This document shows positions 1-9,126 of a stretch of 64,000 nt of DNA, one piece after another. The notes beneath the pieces were generated by a model that worked only from the letters and a program-made list of their open reading frames with translations, did not search any database and was not told where the DNA came from. Where the stretch lies: positions 1,550,001-1,614,000 of the forward strand of contig NZ_CP115775.1 in NCBI RefSeq assembly GCF_027913035.1, read 5' to 3'. Both the position numbers and the translations under genes were made by a program. This stretch comes from Paracoccus albus (GTDB taxonomy: Bacteria; Pseudomonadota; Alphaproteobacteria; Rhodobacterales; Rhodobacteraceae). The first letter of the stretch is position 1, and each line of letters opens with the position of its first letter.

Positions 1-657
1 GACCTGTTCTTCCTGAACAAGGGCATTGTGCTCCTTGTTCGCATTTGCCAGCTCCGTTTCCAGACGCGTGCGGTCGCTGGGATCGGTCGTGCTGGCAACC
101 TTGTTTTCCAACTCGATCAGTTTCGGGTCCATGGCAGCAATCTTGGCACGCAGATCTTCCAGCGTATCCACGGTCGCCTCACGCTCATCCAGCGTGCCGG
201 TCAGGTTGGATTCGACCTGATCCTTCTGCTTGTTCAGTTCGTCCAACTGGCCCTGAAGCAGCCGCGTAATCACGTCAGATTTCGAAATCAGGTCCTGCAG
301 CTTGTCGTCGATCGAGGCCCCGCGCAGACGTTCCTGCCGCATAGATTCGGCCTTGCCCTTGGCGAAGATGCCAACAAAGCTTTCCCACCCGGTCTTGGAG
401 CGCATCTCCTCGAAATCTTTCGAGAACCCTGCCGTCACATCGTCCAGCCCCATGATGAGCTCGGCGATATTGGCATTCATCGCCTCTGTATGGGCATGAA
501 CATCGGCCAGCGTTGCATTCTCAATGTCGATACCGGGCTCTGCCACCTCGGCGCGCGCGGCGGCGCGATCAAGCTGGCTGGTCACCTCCGCCATCTTCTG
601 CTGCGTCAGCACGATCTGCTTCTGCGTGTCGGTCATTTGCTGGTCGAGCGATGCCAT
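1..657 (-). CDS. Coiled-coil protein of unknown function (3' end outside window)
   Basis: The reading frame starts at an ATG on the minus strand (657) and stays open to the window edge, so the C-terminus is missing. The visible 219 residues begin MASLDQQMTDTQKQ and are rich in Gln, Glu, Lys and Ala with heptad-like spacing. A short central stretch around GWESFVGIFAKGK is less helical, and a second long coiled-coil run follows. There is no signal peptide or membrane segment, so a cytoplasmic scaffold or filament-like protein is plausible. I do not recognise the family. It lies 72 bp downstream of the DUF421 gene on the same strand. Confidence 0.6.
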   Translation of the reverse strand, partial: MASLDQQMTDTQKQIVLTQQKMAEVTSQLDRAAARAEVAEPGIDIENATLADVHAHTEAMNANIAELIMGLDDVTAGFSKDFEEMRSKTGWESFVGIFAKGKAESMRQERLRGASIDDKLQDLISKSDVITRLLQGQLDELNKQKDQVESNLTGTLDEREATVDTLEDLRAKIAAMDPKLIELENKVASTTDPSDRTRLETELANANKEHNALVQEEQV

Positions 658-729
658 GATCCTGCCTCTGTCTCGTTACGGTCGGCCATAAGATTAGGGG
701 GATTGCGCCCCGGCGCAAGGGCGCGCGTG

Positions 730-1248
730 TCAAAGGGCGGCGGCGGGCGGCGTCAGATCGCCCCATTTCAACCCGCGCAACACCAGATCGTCCAGCCCCT
801 CCCTGCCGGTGATGATGGCGAAGTCGCCGCTGGTTTCCAGCACCATCAGTTGCACATCGGACAGACCCGCCGCCCCCGCGCCACGCAGCTTGGCGGCCAG
901 ATCGTCGCGGGTCAGCCGCGCACGGCGCAGATTTTCGGATGACAGCGTGCCGGCATGGACCAGCACCAGCGGTTCATTGTCGATCACCATCGAGAGCTTC
1001 GGCCAGTGCGTGCGCGTCCAGGTCAGCGCGCCCCGCCCCGCGATCAGCGCGATCAGCCCGTAGATGCCGATCCAGAAACTGTCGCCCGTCGCCGTCATGA
1101 TCGTCGCCAGCACCGAACCCGTGGCGACGGTCAGCGCGAAATCGAACCCGCTGATCTTGGAAAATGTGCGCAACCCGTTCGCCCGAAGCAACGCGATGAT
1201 CAGCAAAATGGCAATGAATGTTCTTAAAGCCGTTTCTATGAATGGCAT
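730..1248 (-). CDS. DUF421 (YetF-like) membrane protein
   Basis: 172 residues. The N-terminal half carries three hydrophobic helices (about residues 5-22, 35-55, 60-75). The soluble C-terminal half has the DUF421 pattern of a short hydrophobic strand followed by a 'LETSGDFAII' motif. The family is membrane-anchored and found in YetF/YdfR-type proteins; its biochemical role is poorly known. I chose ATG 1248, which begins MPFIETALRTF, because the upstream frame extension is Arg-rich and runs into the divergent M20 gene. The 106 bp to the divergent gene should hold both promoters. Confidence 0.75.
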   Translation of the reverse strand: MPFIETALRTFIAILLIIALLRANGLRTFSKISGFDFALTVATGSVLATIMTATGDSFWIGIYGLIALIAGRGALTWTRTHWPKLSMVIDNEPLVLVHAGTLSSENLRRARLTRDDLAAKLRGAGAAGLSDVQLMVLETSGDFAIITGREGLDDLVLRGLKWGDLTPPAAAL

Positions 1249-1354
1249 CGTGAAACCTCGCTTCTGTAAATCCCCTGAACAGGGAACGGAAGAATGTCGC
1301 GCGTTGTTCCATGCGATCTTGCGCCGTCGATTTTCCCCGGCTAGCGTGACCGGC

Positions 1355-2626
1355 ATGACGCCATTTGAACAGGCAATAACGGCCGCGCGCGACGAGCTGA
1401 TCAGCCTGACACAGGACCTGATCCGCATCCCGACACTGAACCCTCCGGGAACGCATTACCGCGACATCTGCGAGGTTCTGGAGGCACGGCTGGCGTCCAA
1501 GGGTTTCGAATGCGAACTGATCCGCGCCACCGGCACACCCGGCGACAGCCAGAAATACCCGCGTTGGAACGTGATTGCCCGCCACAAAGGCCCCCGCACA
1601 GGCGATACCATTCATTTCAACAGCCATCACGACGTGGTCGAGGTCGGCAATGGCTGGACCCGTGACCCATTCGCCGCGGAATATGACGCCGGGGACGATC
1701 GCATCTATGGCCGGGGCGCCTGCGACATGAAGGGCGGGCTTGCCGCATCCATCATCGCCGCCGAAGCCTTCATCGAAACCTGTCCCGACCACGCCGGAAC
1801 CGTCGAAATATCCGCCACCGCGGATGAAGAAACCGGCGGCTATGGGGGCGTCGCCTTTCTGGCCGAACAGGGCCGTTTCAACCACGTCGATCACGTCATT
1901 ATTCCGGAACCCCTGCACAAAGACCGCATCTGCCTTGGCCATCGAGGGGTCTGGTGGGCCGAAATCGAGACGCACGGCCGCATCGCCCACGGCTCGATGC
2001 CGTTCCTCGGCGACAGCGCCATCCGCCATATGGGTGAAGTGCTGGCAGAGATGGAGGCCACGCTCTGGCCCCTTCTGGCAGGCAAGCGCACAGAAATGCC
2101 GGTCATCCCCGAAGGCGCACGTTCCTCGACCCTGAACATCAATGCGATTCACGGCGGCGAACCCGATCAGGGCCCGGACTATACCGGCCTGCCCGCCCCC
2201 GTCGTTCCCGACCGCTGCCGCATCACCATCGACCGCCGCTTCCTGATCGAAGAGGACCTGTCGGAAGTAAAGGCCGAAATCACCGCCCTGATGGAGCGTA
2301 TCCGCGCACGCCGGCCCAGTTTCCGATACGAGATTCGCGACCTGTTCGAGGTGATCCCGTCTATGACAGACCGGGACGCCCCGGTCGTGCGCACGACAGC
2401 CGCCGCCATCGAACGGGTGCTGGGCACCGAAGCCGGCTATGTCGTCAGCCCCGGCACCTATGATCAGAAACATATCGACCGGATCGGAAAACTTCATAAC
2501 TGCATCGCTTACGGCCCCGGCGTTCTGGAACTGGCTCATCAGCCGGATGAATGGATCGGCGTGGGCGACATGCTCGATTCCGCGCGGGTGATGGGGCTGG
2601 TGCTGGGGGATATCCTTGCGAAATAG
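1355..2626 (+). CDS. M20-family metallopeptidase / ArgE-DapE-type deacylase
   Basis: 423 residues. Di-zinc hydrolase of the M20 family, which removes acyl groups from amino acids or cleaves small amide substrates in the cytoplasm. Visible metal and catalytic motifs are HHDVVEVGNGW (first His and Asp), GRGACDMKGG (bridging Asp) and TADEETGG (catalytic Glu pair). The lid or dimerisation domain follows at roughly residues 190-310, and the last metal ligand lies in the C-terminal catalytic part. ATG 1355 gives the expected N-terminus; the frame upstream has no family resemblance. The exact substrate (acetylornithine, succinyl-diaminopimelate or other) cannot be told from sequence alone, and no arg or dap gene is adjacent. 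Confidence 0.85.
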   Translation: MTPFEQAITAARDELISLTQDLIRIPTLNPPGTHYRDICEVLEARLASKGFECELIRATGTPGDSQKYPRWNVIARHKGPRTGDTIHFNSHHDVVEVGNGWTRDPFAAEYDAGDDRIYGRGACDMKGGLAASIIAAEAFIETCPDHAGTVEISATADEETGGYGGVAFLAEQGRFNHVDHVIIPEPLHKDRICLGHRGVWWAEIETHGRIAHGSMPFLGDSAIRHMGEVLAEMEATLWPLLAGKRTEMPVIPEGARSSTLNINAIHGGEPDQGPDYTGLPAPVVPDRCRITIDRRFLIEEDLSEVKAEITALMERIRARRPSFRYEIRDLFEVIPSMTDRDAPVVRTTAAAIERVLGTEAGYVVSPGTYDQKHIDRIGKLHNCIAYGPGVLELAHQPDEWIGVGDMLDSARVMGLVLGDILAK

Positions 2627-2640
2627 CTTCGCGCCGCCGG

Positions 2641-2847
2641 TCAATCCCTCAGAACCTCGCCGCCAGGATTTACGATATCGCCGCAAACCATCTCCTCAAG
2701 GTGAACCGTCGCGCCACGTTCGATAGGCAGATCACTGTTAACCATGACCTTCAGCGTGAAAACCACACCCTCTGCAACCATTGCATCAGCCCCAATCATG
2801 CCTTCAAACTCGGCATTCGTGGAGGATAGGTGATCCCCGGCGATCAT
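2641..2847 (-). CDS. Small hypothetical protein with polymer-forming-like beta repeats
   Basis: 68 residues, starting at ATG 2847 right after an in-frame TAG. The pattern of alternating hydrophobics with Gly turns (VERGATVHLE-type, then 'GDIVNPGG') resembles the short right-handed beta-helix repeats of bactofilin-like and related surface proteins. It converges on the M20 gene, 14 bp away. It could be a true small gene or the surviving tail of a longer one. The 294 bp from 2848 to 3141 shows no further supported gene and probably holds the promoter of the next gene. Confidence 0.4.
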   Translation of the reverse strand: MIAGDHLSSTNAEFEGMIGADAMVAEGVVFTLKVMVNSDLPIERGATVHLEEMVCGDIVNPGGEVLRD

Positions 2848-3141
2848 GTCCTACTGCTCGATCATCACGGACCTGAGCTGAAAAGCACGAAAATGATGCC
2901 TGCCCTACTGACCCGGTCAGGCACCCACACAAACGGTTCGGCCCTAAGCGCCAAGCTTCGCCGACGTCCCCAAAACACTCAGTAGGCGACCAGCGAAAGT
3001 AGTTCCCGCACAGAGTATAGCGCTGTTTTCCGACAGTCATGTGTCCAAATCTTTCTTTTTGAACAAACATTTATCGACCTCGGTCCGGGTAGACCCATAG
3101 GGAAGATGGGCATAAGCTGAACACGAATCAGGAGAGCTCGA

Positions 3142-3654
3142 ATGAAACTGACATCGACCGTCGATATCGACGCGCCGCCCGAGCATATCTTTCCGTTATT
3201 CCTTAACGCCCGCATGGATGATCGCATTCCCTTTGCCTTTCGTCTGGGCCTGCCGAAAGCGGTCTCCTGTTCCATAATCGAAGGAGATGGCGGGGTCGGC
3301 AGCATCCGGCGCTGCATCACGACGCGCGGCTATATGGATCAGGTGATCGAGGGGACAGAGCCGAACCAACGCTTTGCCTACCGCCTGATTGACAGCGATT
3401 ACTGGGGTCAGCCCTTCATCGGTCATGTCGCGGACGAAATCACCTTGCGGGCAATTGGCGATAATCACACGCGTGTGCGCCGCGTCACCACCTTCGATGC
3501 AAAGGGTATCCTGAAGCTGCCCGGTCGCGTGGTTATGCGTCAGGGTTTCCGTCAGGCGCATCGCTATGCGAATGAGAACTGGAAGCGTCTCGCAACCGCC
3601 AATGCGGCCATGAGAGAGACGCCGCGGAACGCGCAGCCCCACGCCGCCGAATAA
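3142..3654 (+). CDS. SRPBCC (START-like) family protein
   Basis: 170 residues. The opening 'STVDIDAPPEHIF' is the usual first strand and helix of the SRPBCC/polyketide-cyclase fold, a helix-grip cavity that binds hydrophobic ligands. Mid-protein beta strands and a long C-terminal helix (about residues 125-155) complete the fold. The ligand is unknown. A clear ribosome binding site (AGGAGAG) lies 7 bases before ATG 3142. The gene converges on the Nudix gene with only 14 bp between stops. Confidence 0.7.
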   Translation: MKLTSTVDIDAPPEHIFPLFLNARMDDRIPFAFRLGLPKAVSCSIIEGDGGVGSIRRCITTRGYMDQVIEGTEPNQRFAYRLIDSDYWGQPFIGHVADEITLRAIGDNHTRVRRVTTFDAKGILKLPGRVVMRQGFRQAHRYANENWKRLATANAAMRETPRNAQPHAAE

Positions 3655-3668
3655 CGCCGGCCCCTCAT

Positions 3669-4070
3669 TCAGCTTGCCCGCGCGCCCCAAATCGCCGGTA
3701 GCACATGATCGCGCGTCAGCGGAGCCAGAATGAACTCTTCCGTTTCTTCCGGCAGAATCCAGCGTACTTCCTCGATCTCCGATTGCGCGGTGAAGTCCCC
3801 TTCGGTTTCCAGCCGGTACAACTCGGCGATGACGCGCTTGTTTTCCTCATTCGCGGCAACAGCCTCGAACCGGCCGATATAGGTGGCGGAACCGTCGGCG
3901 GGTTGCATCGCAAGTTCTTCCGCCAATTCCCGATAAAGCGCGACCAGCGGGGCTTCGCCGCTGTCGATCTTGCCGCCCGGTTGCATGAAGGCATTCGTCC
4001 CGCGCTTGCGCACAAGCAGCGTCGCACCATCGGACCGGACCACTACGGCGGCAGCGATGTGAATATCCAC
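3669..4070 (-). CDS. Nudix hydrolase
   Basis: 133 residues from a GTG start at 4070. The Nudix box is visible as GKIDSGE, seven residues, then RELAEEL, which supplies the Mg2+-binding glutamates for hydrolysis of nucleoside diphosphates linked to another group. The start is chosen because AGGGGAGG stands about ten bases upstream, and translation from it gives the canonical first strand VDIHIAAAVVV. The longer upstream frame is Cys- and Arg-rich and is not family-like. 268 bp separate it from the divergent ftsB, room for both promoters. Substrate unknown. Confidence 0.8.
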   Translation of the reverse strand: MDIHIAAAVVVRSDGATLLVRKRGTNAFMQPGGKIDSGEAPLVALYRELAEELAMQPADGSATYIGRFEAVAANEENKRVIAELYRLETEGDFTAQSEIEEVRWILPEETEEFILAPLTRDHVLPAIWGARAS

Positions 4071-4338
4071 GGATGCGCACCTCCCCTTTCCCTTCAAAAA
4101 TGAAACCACGCACCCCACGAATCGACAATGTTCGCGTGGCGTTTGAATAAGAAATTTTGCCGCAATCGGCTGATTTTCGCCGATAAATAAGGTTCCGAAG
4201 CAGATATTGTGGTCGCGGCAGCAGCGCAACATAGACGAAGCGCACGTTCGAACGGCTGACAGCGCAGCTTCCAACCGCGCGACAATCGTGTAAAAATGCC
4301 CTCAAAGGCCCAAAGAAGGCCGCAATCCGGGGCAGCCC

Positions 4339-4632
4339 ATGTCACAGCGCCTGTCGCTTTCGACGATCATTATTGTTTTTCTGGCCGTGCTGGCCAGCGT
4401 CTATTTTGCCTTCGCCGCCGTTCAGGGCCCGTCGGGGGTGATGCGGCGCATTCAACTTCAGGATGAAACGAAGGCGCTGTTGGCAGAGCGTGATGAGCTT
4501 CAGGCCGAAGTCGACCGGATGAAGAATCTGACCTACCGGCTGTCTGACGAATATCTGGATATCGACCTGCTCGACGAACGTGCCCGCGAAGTGCTGGGCC
4601 TCATGCGCTCGGACGAGGTCATTATACGTTAG
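4339..4632 (+). CDS. ftsB: FtsB/DivIC-type septum formation initiator
   Basis: 97 residues, close to the normal size. One N-terminal transmembrane helix (about residues 8-27) is followed by a leucine-zipper-like coiled coil (about 38-70), the architecture of FtsB, which joins FtsL and FtsQ in the divisome and faces the periplasm. The protein ends with the family's 'DERAREVLGL' segment. It sits just upstream of pdhA, a common arrangement in alphaproteobacteria. The 90 bp before pdhA probably holds the pdh promoter. Confidence 0.8.
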   Translation: MSQRLSLSTIIIVFLAVLASVYFAFAAVQGPSGVMRRIQLQDETKALLAERDELQAEVDRMKNLTYRLSDEYLDIDLLDERAREVLGLMRSDEVIIR

Positions 4633-4722
4633 GTCAAGATCGCGGATTGCAGCCCCTCTGGCGATGCGCTACGGATAGTTTAACGCTGAACTATTCCCGT
4701 CAGCTTGCAGGAGGAAGCCCAC

Positions 4723-5811
4723 ATGGCCAGGACACCCGCAGCCAACAAGCCCAAGACCACAACACGCAGAAAACCCGCTGCATCGCGGGCCTCATCCGCC
4801 AAAGCACCGGCGTCATCGGCCAAACCGAACGTGTCGAAGGATGAGCTGCTGAAATATTACAAGGACATGCTGCTGATCCGCCGATTCGAAGAAAAGGCCG
4901 GTCAGCTTTATGGCATGGGCCTGATCGGCGGCTTCTGTCACCTCTACATCGGACAGGAAGCCGTTGTCGTCGGATTGGAAGCTGCCGCCGAAGAAGGCGA
5001 CAAGCGTATCACATCCTATCGCGACCACGGTCACATGCTGGCCTGCGGCATGGACCCGAACGGCGTGATGGCCGAACTGACCGGGCGCGAGGGCGGCTAT
5101 TCCAAGGGTAAGGGTGGCTCCATGCATATGTTCTCGAAAGAGAAGCATTTCTATGGCGGACACGGGATTGTCGGTGCGCAGGTGCCGCTTGGCGCGGGCC
5201 TCGCCTTTGCTGACAAATATCTGGACAACAAGCGCGTGACCTTCACCTATTTCGGTGACGGTGCGGCCAACCAGGGCCAGATCTATGAAACCTACAACAT
5301 GGCCGAACTCTGGGATCTTCCGGTCATTTTCGTCATTGAGAATAACCAATATGCGATGGGCATGTCGGTGAAACGCTCGACCAAATCCACCTCACTGTTC
5401 GGTCGTGGCGAGGCTTTCGGCATTCCCGGCGAACAGGTTGACGGCATGGACGTGCTGGCTGTGAAGGCCGCGGGCGAAAAAGCCGTCGCCCACTGCCGCG
5501 CCGGCAAAGGCCCCTACATCCTTGAAGTCATGACCTATCGTTATCGCGGCCATTCCATGTCCGACCCGGCGAAATACCGGACGCGGGAAGAGGTGCAGAA
5601 GATGCGCGACGAACGCGACGCTATCGAACATGTGAGAGAGCTTCTGTTGCAAGGCAAGCACGCATCCGAAGACGACCTCAAGGCCATCGACAAAGAGATC
5701 AAGCAGGTCGTGAACGATGCCGCCGAATTCTCCAAGGAAAGCCCGGAACCGGCCCTGGAAGAGCTGTGGACCGATATCTATGCCGATGTGGCACCCCAGG
5801 AAGAAGCGTAA
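4723..5811 (+). CDS. pdhA: Pyruvate dehydrogenase E1 component, alpha subunit
   Basis: 362 residues. With PdhB it forms the thiamine-diphosphate-dependent E1 that decarboxylates pyruvate and hands the acetyl group to lipoyl-E2. The TPP motif is visible as GDGAANQGQ followed about 30 residues later by ENNQYAMG. Regulatory-loop motifs YRGHSMSDP and KYRTREEV are present. The N-terminal 40 residues are Ala/Lys/Pro-rich and disordered. ATG 4723 is chosen over the in-frame ATG at 4705 because GCAGGAGGAAG lies at the right distance. It is the first gene of a pdhA-pdhB-pdhC operon, with 14 bp to pdhB. Confidence 0.95.
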   Translation: MARTPAANKPKTTTRRKPAASRASSAKAPASSAKPNVSKDELLKYYKDMLLIRRFEEKAGQLYGMGLIGGFCHLYIGQEAVVVGLEAAAEEGDKRITSYRDHGHMLACGMDPNGVMAELTGREGGYSKGKGGSMHMFSKEKHFYGGHGIVGAQVPLGAGLAFADKYLDNKRVTFTYFGDGAANQGQIYETYNMAELWDLPVIFVIENNQYAMGMSVKRSTKSTSLFGRGEAFGIPGEQVDGMDVLAVKAAGEKAVAHCRAGKGPYILEVMTYRYRGHSMSDPAKYRTREEVQKMRDERDAIEHVRELLLQGKHASEDDLKAIDKEIKQVVNDAAEFSKESPEPALEELWTDIYADVAPQEEA

Positions 5812-5825
5812 GGGAGGGAAGAAGA

Positions 5826-7223
5826 ATGGCTACAGAAATCCTCATGCCCGCCCTGTCCCCGACAATGGAAGAAGGGACGCTGGCGAAATGGCTGAAAAAG
5901 GAAGGCGATACCGTTTCGGCGGGTGACATCATCGCCGAGATCGAAACCGACAAGGCCACGATGGAATTCGAAGCCGTGGATGAAGGAATCCTCGGCAAGA
6001 TACTGATCGAGGAAGGCAGCGAAGGGGTAAAGGTCAACACCCCCATCGCCGTCATGATCGAAGAAGGCGAAAGCGCCGACGATATCGACACCTCATCTTC
6101 CGCCGCATCTTCGGATGAACCGCCCGCTGAAGAAGGCAAAGGCGAGAATTCAAAGGATGAGGTGGGCGAAACCACCTCTGCCGTGGCCGAAGTGAAAACG
6201 CCCGAACCCGACCGTTCGCCCGACTGGCCGGAAGGGACGCAGATGAAGTCCATGACCGTGCGCGAGGCTCTGCGTGAGGCCATGGCCGAAGAAATGCGCC
6301 GCGACGACACCGTGTTCCTGATGGGGGAAGAAGTCGGCGAATATCAGGGCGCCTATAAGATTTCGCAGGGCTTGCTGGATGAATTCGGCGCACGCCGCGT
6401 GGTGGATACGCCAATTTCCGAGATGGGCTTTGCCGGGATCGGTGTCGGTGCCGCCTTTGGCGGGCTGCGCCCGATCGTCGAATTCATGACCTTCAACTTC
6501 GCCATGCAGGCGATGGACCAGATCATCAACTCTGCCGCCAAGACGCTCTATATGTCCGGCGGCCAGATGGGCGCGCCCATGGTCTTTCGTGGTCCCAACG
6601 GTGCCGCCGCCCGCGTGGGGGCGCAGCACAGCCAGGATTACGCGGCATGGTATTCGGCCATTCCCGGCCTCAAGGTCGTAATGCCCTATTCCGCCGCCGA
6701 CGCGAAAGGCCTGCTGAAAACCGCGATCCGCGATCCGAACCCGGTCATCTTCCTTGAGAATGAGGTTCTTTACGGTCGCAGCTTCGATGTGCCCGATCTG
6801 GAAGATTTCACCATCCCCTTCGGTAAGGCCCGCATCGCACGCTCGGGCAAGGATGTGACCATTGTCAGCTTCGGCATCGGCATGTCCCACGCGCTTGAGG
6901 CCGCCGACAAGCTGGCCGAGGAAGGCATCGACGCCGAGGTGATCGACCTGCGCACCCTGCGCCCGCTGGATTACGACTCGATCATTGCGTCGGTCCAGAA
7001 GACCAACCGTCTGGTCACCGTTGAAGAAGGCTTCCCGGTCGGCTCCATCGGCAACCATATCTCTGCCTATGTGATGGAGAACGCGTTCGACTATCTCGAC
7101 GCGCCGGTCATCAACTGCACCGGCAAGGACGTGCCCATGCCCTATGCCGCCAACCTTGAGAAACACGCCCTGACCAACGCCGCCGAGGTGATCGAGGCGG
7201 TGAAGAAAGTCACCTACAAGTAA
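5826..7223 (+). CDS. pdhB: Pyruvate dehydrogenase E1 beta subunit with N-terminal lipoyl domain
   Basis: 465 residues. Residues 1-80 form a lipoyl domain with the lipoylation site in ETDKATMEF. An acidic Ala/Glu/Ser linker follows (about 80-140), then the E1-beta transketolase-type domains (about 140-465). A lipoyl domain on E1-beta is typical of alphaproteobacteria and means E1 itself carries a swinging arm. ATG 5826 is preceded by GGAGGGAAG. The lipoyl-coding DNA is nearly the same as that of pdhC. 12 bp separate it from pdhC. Confidence 0.95.
   Translation: MATEILMPALSPTMEEGTLAKWLKKEGDTVSAGDIIAEIETDKATMEFEAVDEGILGKILIEEGSEGVKVNTPIAVMIEEGESADDIDTSSSAASSDEPPAEEGKGENSKDEVGETTSAVAEVKTPEPDRSPDWPEGTQMKSMTVREALREAMAEEMRRDDTVFLMGEEVGEYQGAYKISQGLLDEFGARRVVDTPISEMGFAGIGVGAAFGGLRPIVEFMTFNFAMQAMDQIINSAAKTLYMSGGQMGAPMVFRGPNGAAARVGAQHSQDYAAWYSAIPGLKVVMPYSAADAKGLLKTAIRDPNPVIFLENEVLYGRSFDVPDLEDFTIPFGKARIARSGKDVTIVSFGIGMSHALEAADKLAEEGIDAEVIDLRTLRPLDYDSIIASVQKTNRLVTVEEGFPVGSIGNHISAYVMENAFDYLDAPVINCTGKDVPMPYAANLEKHALTNAAEVIEAVKKVTYK
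5925..5977 (+). repeat. 53-bp direct repeat, copy 1 (in pdhB lipoyl domain)
   Basis: Perfect 53-bp match to 7335-7387, covering the codons around the lipoyl-lysine. Similarity at lower identity extends over about 260 bp of both genes. Confidence 0.95.
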
Positions 7224-7235
7224 GGAGCAAGCGAG

Positions 7236-8555
7236 ATGCCCACAGAAATCCTGATGCCCGCGCTTTCTCCGACGATGGAGGAAGGCACGCTGGCCAAATG
7301 GCTGGTGAAGGAAGGCGATACCGTATCCTCGGGCGACATCATCGCCGAGATCGAAACCGACAAGGCCACGATGGAATTCGAAGCCGTCGACGAAGGCACG
7401 GTCGGCAAGATCCTGATCGAGGAAGGCAGCGAAGGCGTGAAAGTAAACACGCCCATCGCCGTGTTACTTGAGGAAGGCGAAAGCGCCGACGATATCGGCA
7501 CATCCTCGGGCGGTGGCGAAGCAAAGGCTGAAGCCCCGAAGGAGGCGAAGGAAGAGGCGCCCAAAGCCGATGCCGGCAAGGACGCAGCCCCCGCCAAGGC
7601 CCCGCCCGCGCCGAAATCGGGCGATGGCGACCGGATATTCGCATCCCCCCTCGCCCGCCGCATTGCCGCGGATAAGGGTCTCGACCTTTCGGCCATCAAG
7701 GGCTCCGGCCCGCATGGCCGCATCGTCAAGGCCGATGTGGAAGACGCCAAGCCCGGCGCGAAACCCGCCGCCGCTGCTGCAGGCGATGCCCCGAAAGCCG
7801 CCGCGCCCGCTGCCGCAGCACCTGCCGGTCCCTCGGCAGAGGCGATCCTCAAGATGTATGAGGACCGGGAGACCGAAGAGGTCAAGCTGGACGGGATGCG
7901 CAAAACCATCGCCGCACGTCTGGGCGAGGCCAAGCAGACCATCCCGCATTTCTATCTGCGCCGCTCGGCCAAGCTGGATGCGCTGATGAAATTTCGCGCG
8001 GACCTGAACAAGCAGCTTGAGGCGCGCGGCGTGAAGCTGTCGGTCAATGACTTCATCATCAAGGCATCCGCCCTTGCGCTGCAGGAAGTGCCGGACGCCA
8101 ATGCCGTCTGGGCGGGCGACCGCATCCTGAAGCTGAAACCCTCCGATGTCGCGGTGGCCGTGGCCATCGAAGGCGGGCTGTTCACCCCGGTTCTGAAAGA
8201 CGCTCAGCAGAAAACTCTCTCGGCCCTTTCGGCAGAGATGAAGGATCTGGCCAGCCGCGCCAAGAACAAGAAGCTCGCGCCCCATGAATATCAGGGCGGC
8301 AGCTTCGCGATCTCCAATCTCGGCATGTTCGGGATCGAGAATTTCGACGCCGTCATCAACCCGCCCCATGGCGCGATCCTAGCCGTCGGTGCGGGCATCC
8401 AGACGCCCGTGGTCGAAGATGGCGAGGTCGTGATCCGCAATGTCATGTCCATGACGCTGTCGGTCGATCATCGGGTCATTGACGGTGCCCTCGGCGCGCA
8501 GCTTCTGGAAGCCATCGTCAAACATCTGGAAAACCCGATGGGGATGCTGGCCTGA
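7236..8555 (+). CDS. pdhC: Pyruvate dehydrogenase E2, dihydrolipoamide acetyltransferase
   Basis: 439 residues. Domain order: lipoyl domain (1-80, lysine in ETDKATMEF), Ala/Lys/Pro linker, peripheral-subunit-binding domain (about 130-165, [13 protein letters not shown]), a second Ala/Pro linker, and the catalytic acetyltransferase core (about 210-439). The active site DHRVIDG is near the C-terminus. It moves acetyl from lipoate to CoA and forms the core of the complex. It is the last gene of the operon; a terminator follows 22 bp on. The E3 gene is not here but at 25744-27135 on the other strand. Confidence 0.95.
   Translation: MPTEILMPALSPTMEEGTLAKWLVKEGDTVSSGDIIAEIETDKATMEFEAVDEGTVGKILIEEGSEGVKVNTPIAVLLEEGESADDIGTSSGGGEAKAEAPKEAKEEAPKADAGKDAAPAKAPPAPKSGDGDRIFASPLARRIAADKGLDLSAIKGSGPHGRIVKADVEDAKPGAKPAAAAAGDAPKAAAPAAAAPAGPSAEAILKMYEDRETEEVKLDGMRKTIAARLGEAKQTIPHFYLRRSAKLDALMKFRADLNKQLEARGVKLSVNDFIIKASALALQEVPDANAVWAGDRILKLKPSDVAVAVAIEGGLFTPVLKDAQQKTLSALSAEMKDLASRAKNKKLAPHEYQGGSFAISNLGMFGIENFDAVINPPHGAILAVGAGIQTPVVEDGEVVIRNVMSMTLSVDHRVIDGALGAQLLEAIVKHLENPMGMLA
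7335..7387 (+). repeat. 53-bp direct repeat, copy 2 (in pdhC lipoyl domain)
   Basis: Identical to 5925-5977, at an offset of 1410 bp, which is 470 codons, so recombination between the copies would be in frame. Confidence 0.95.
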
Positions 8556-8577
8556 CGCGCCTGCCACGAAAGACAGC

Positions 8578-8606
8578 AAAGGGGCCGCAAGGCCCCTTTT
8601 CCTTTT
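8578..8606 (+). terminator. Rho-independent terminator of the pdh operon
   Basis: GGGGCC, GCAA loop, GGCCCC, then TTTTCCTTTT. It lies 22 bp after the pdhC stop. The flanking A run on the other side means it may also serve the minus-strand gene that ends at 8620. Confidence 0.85.
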
Positions 8607-8619
8607 GGCAGCCTATCGC

Positions 8620-8988
8620 TTAAAAATGCGCCTTCGGCTCATCCGGGCGACCTGCGGCAATGGCCAGCAGACCGGCAGTCAGGCAGAAGCCGATGGGGAA
8701 CATGGTGAATACCCCGAACCCGAACGCGTAATAGATCAGCCCGCTTGCGACCAGCAGAAGGATACCACCCCACAGCGCCCGCGAAATCGCCATCGCGCCA
8801 CCGGCAATCGCAAAAAGCGGCGCAAGGAAGCTGGCTGCACGGATCAGATCGGCATTCTCGACCGCGCCGAACGTCTCGGCAAAGGCAGCATGACTGCTGG
8901 CGATCTCTGTATAGCCATAGCTGAAAAAACCGACCAGCATGGCGAAAAGCCCGCCGATCACACCCAGCAACATCGCAGCAGTCCGCAT
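8620..8988 (-). CDS. Small integral membrane protein
   Basis: 122 residues with four predicted transmembrane helices (about residues 5-25, 50-68, 70-88, 92-110) and a short polar C-terminus. There are no catalytic motifs, and I do not recognise a named family. It points away from the sulfotransferase-like gene; the 138 bp between them is the likely promoter region for both. Confidence 0.65.
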   Translation of the reverse strand: MRTAAMLLGVIGGLFAMLVGFFSYGYTEIASSHAAFAETFGAVENADLIRAASFLAPLFAIAGGAMAISRALWGGILLLVASGLIYYAFGFGVFTMFPIGFCLTAGLLAIAAGRPDEPKAHF

Positions 8989-9126
8989 TCGTATTCCTTC
9001 CAGACCGGGCGGAATCTCTCACCCCTTGCCAAGATGGGACCTTCCGTCACTGGCTTCAAGCTGATGGAACCGACTTGGCAAGTTGTTGATCGGCTTTAAT
9101 ATCACCCCAACGCTGAAAGAGGGATC

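Noticed and set aside
974..2686. 570-codon minus-strand ORF opposite the M20 hydrolase
   Set aside because: Antisense shadow of a GC-rich gene; the plus strand shows clear M20 catalytic motifs, and the antisense protein has His/Gly/Asp-rich composition without family features.
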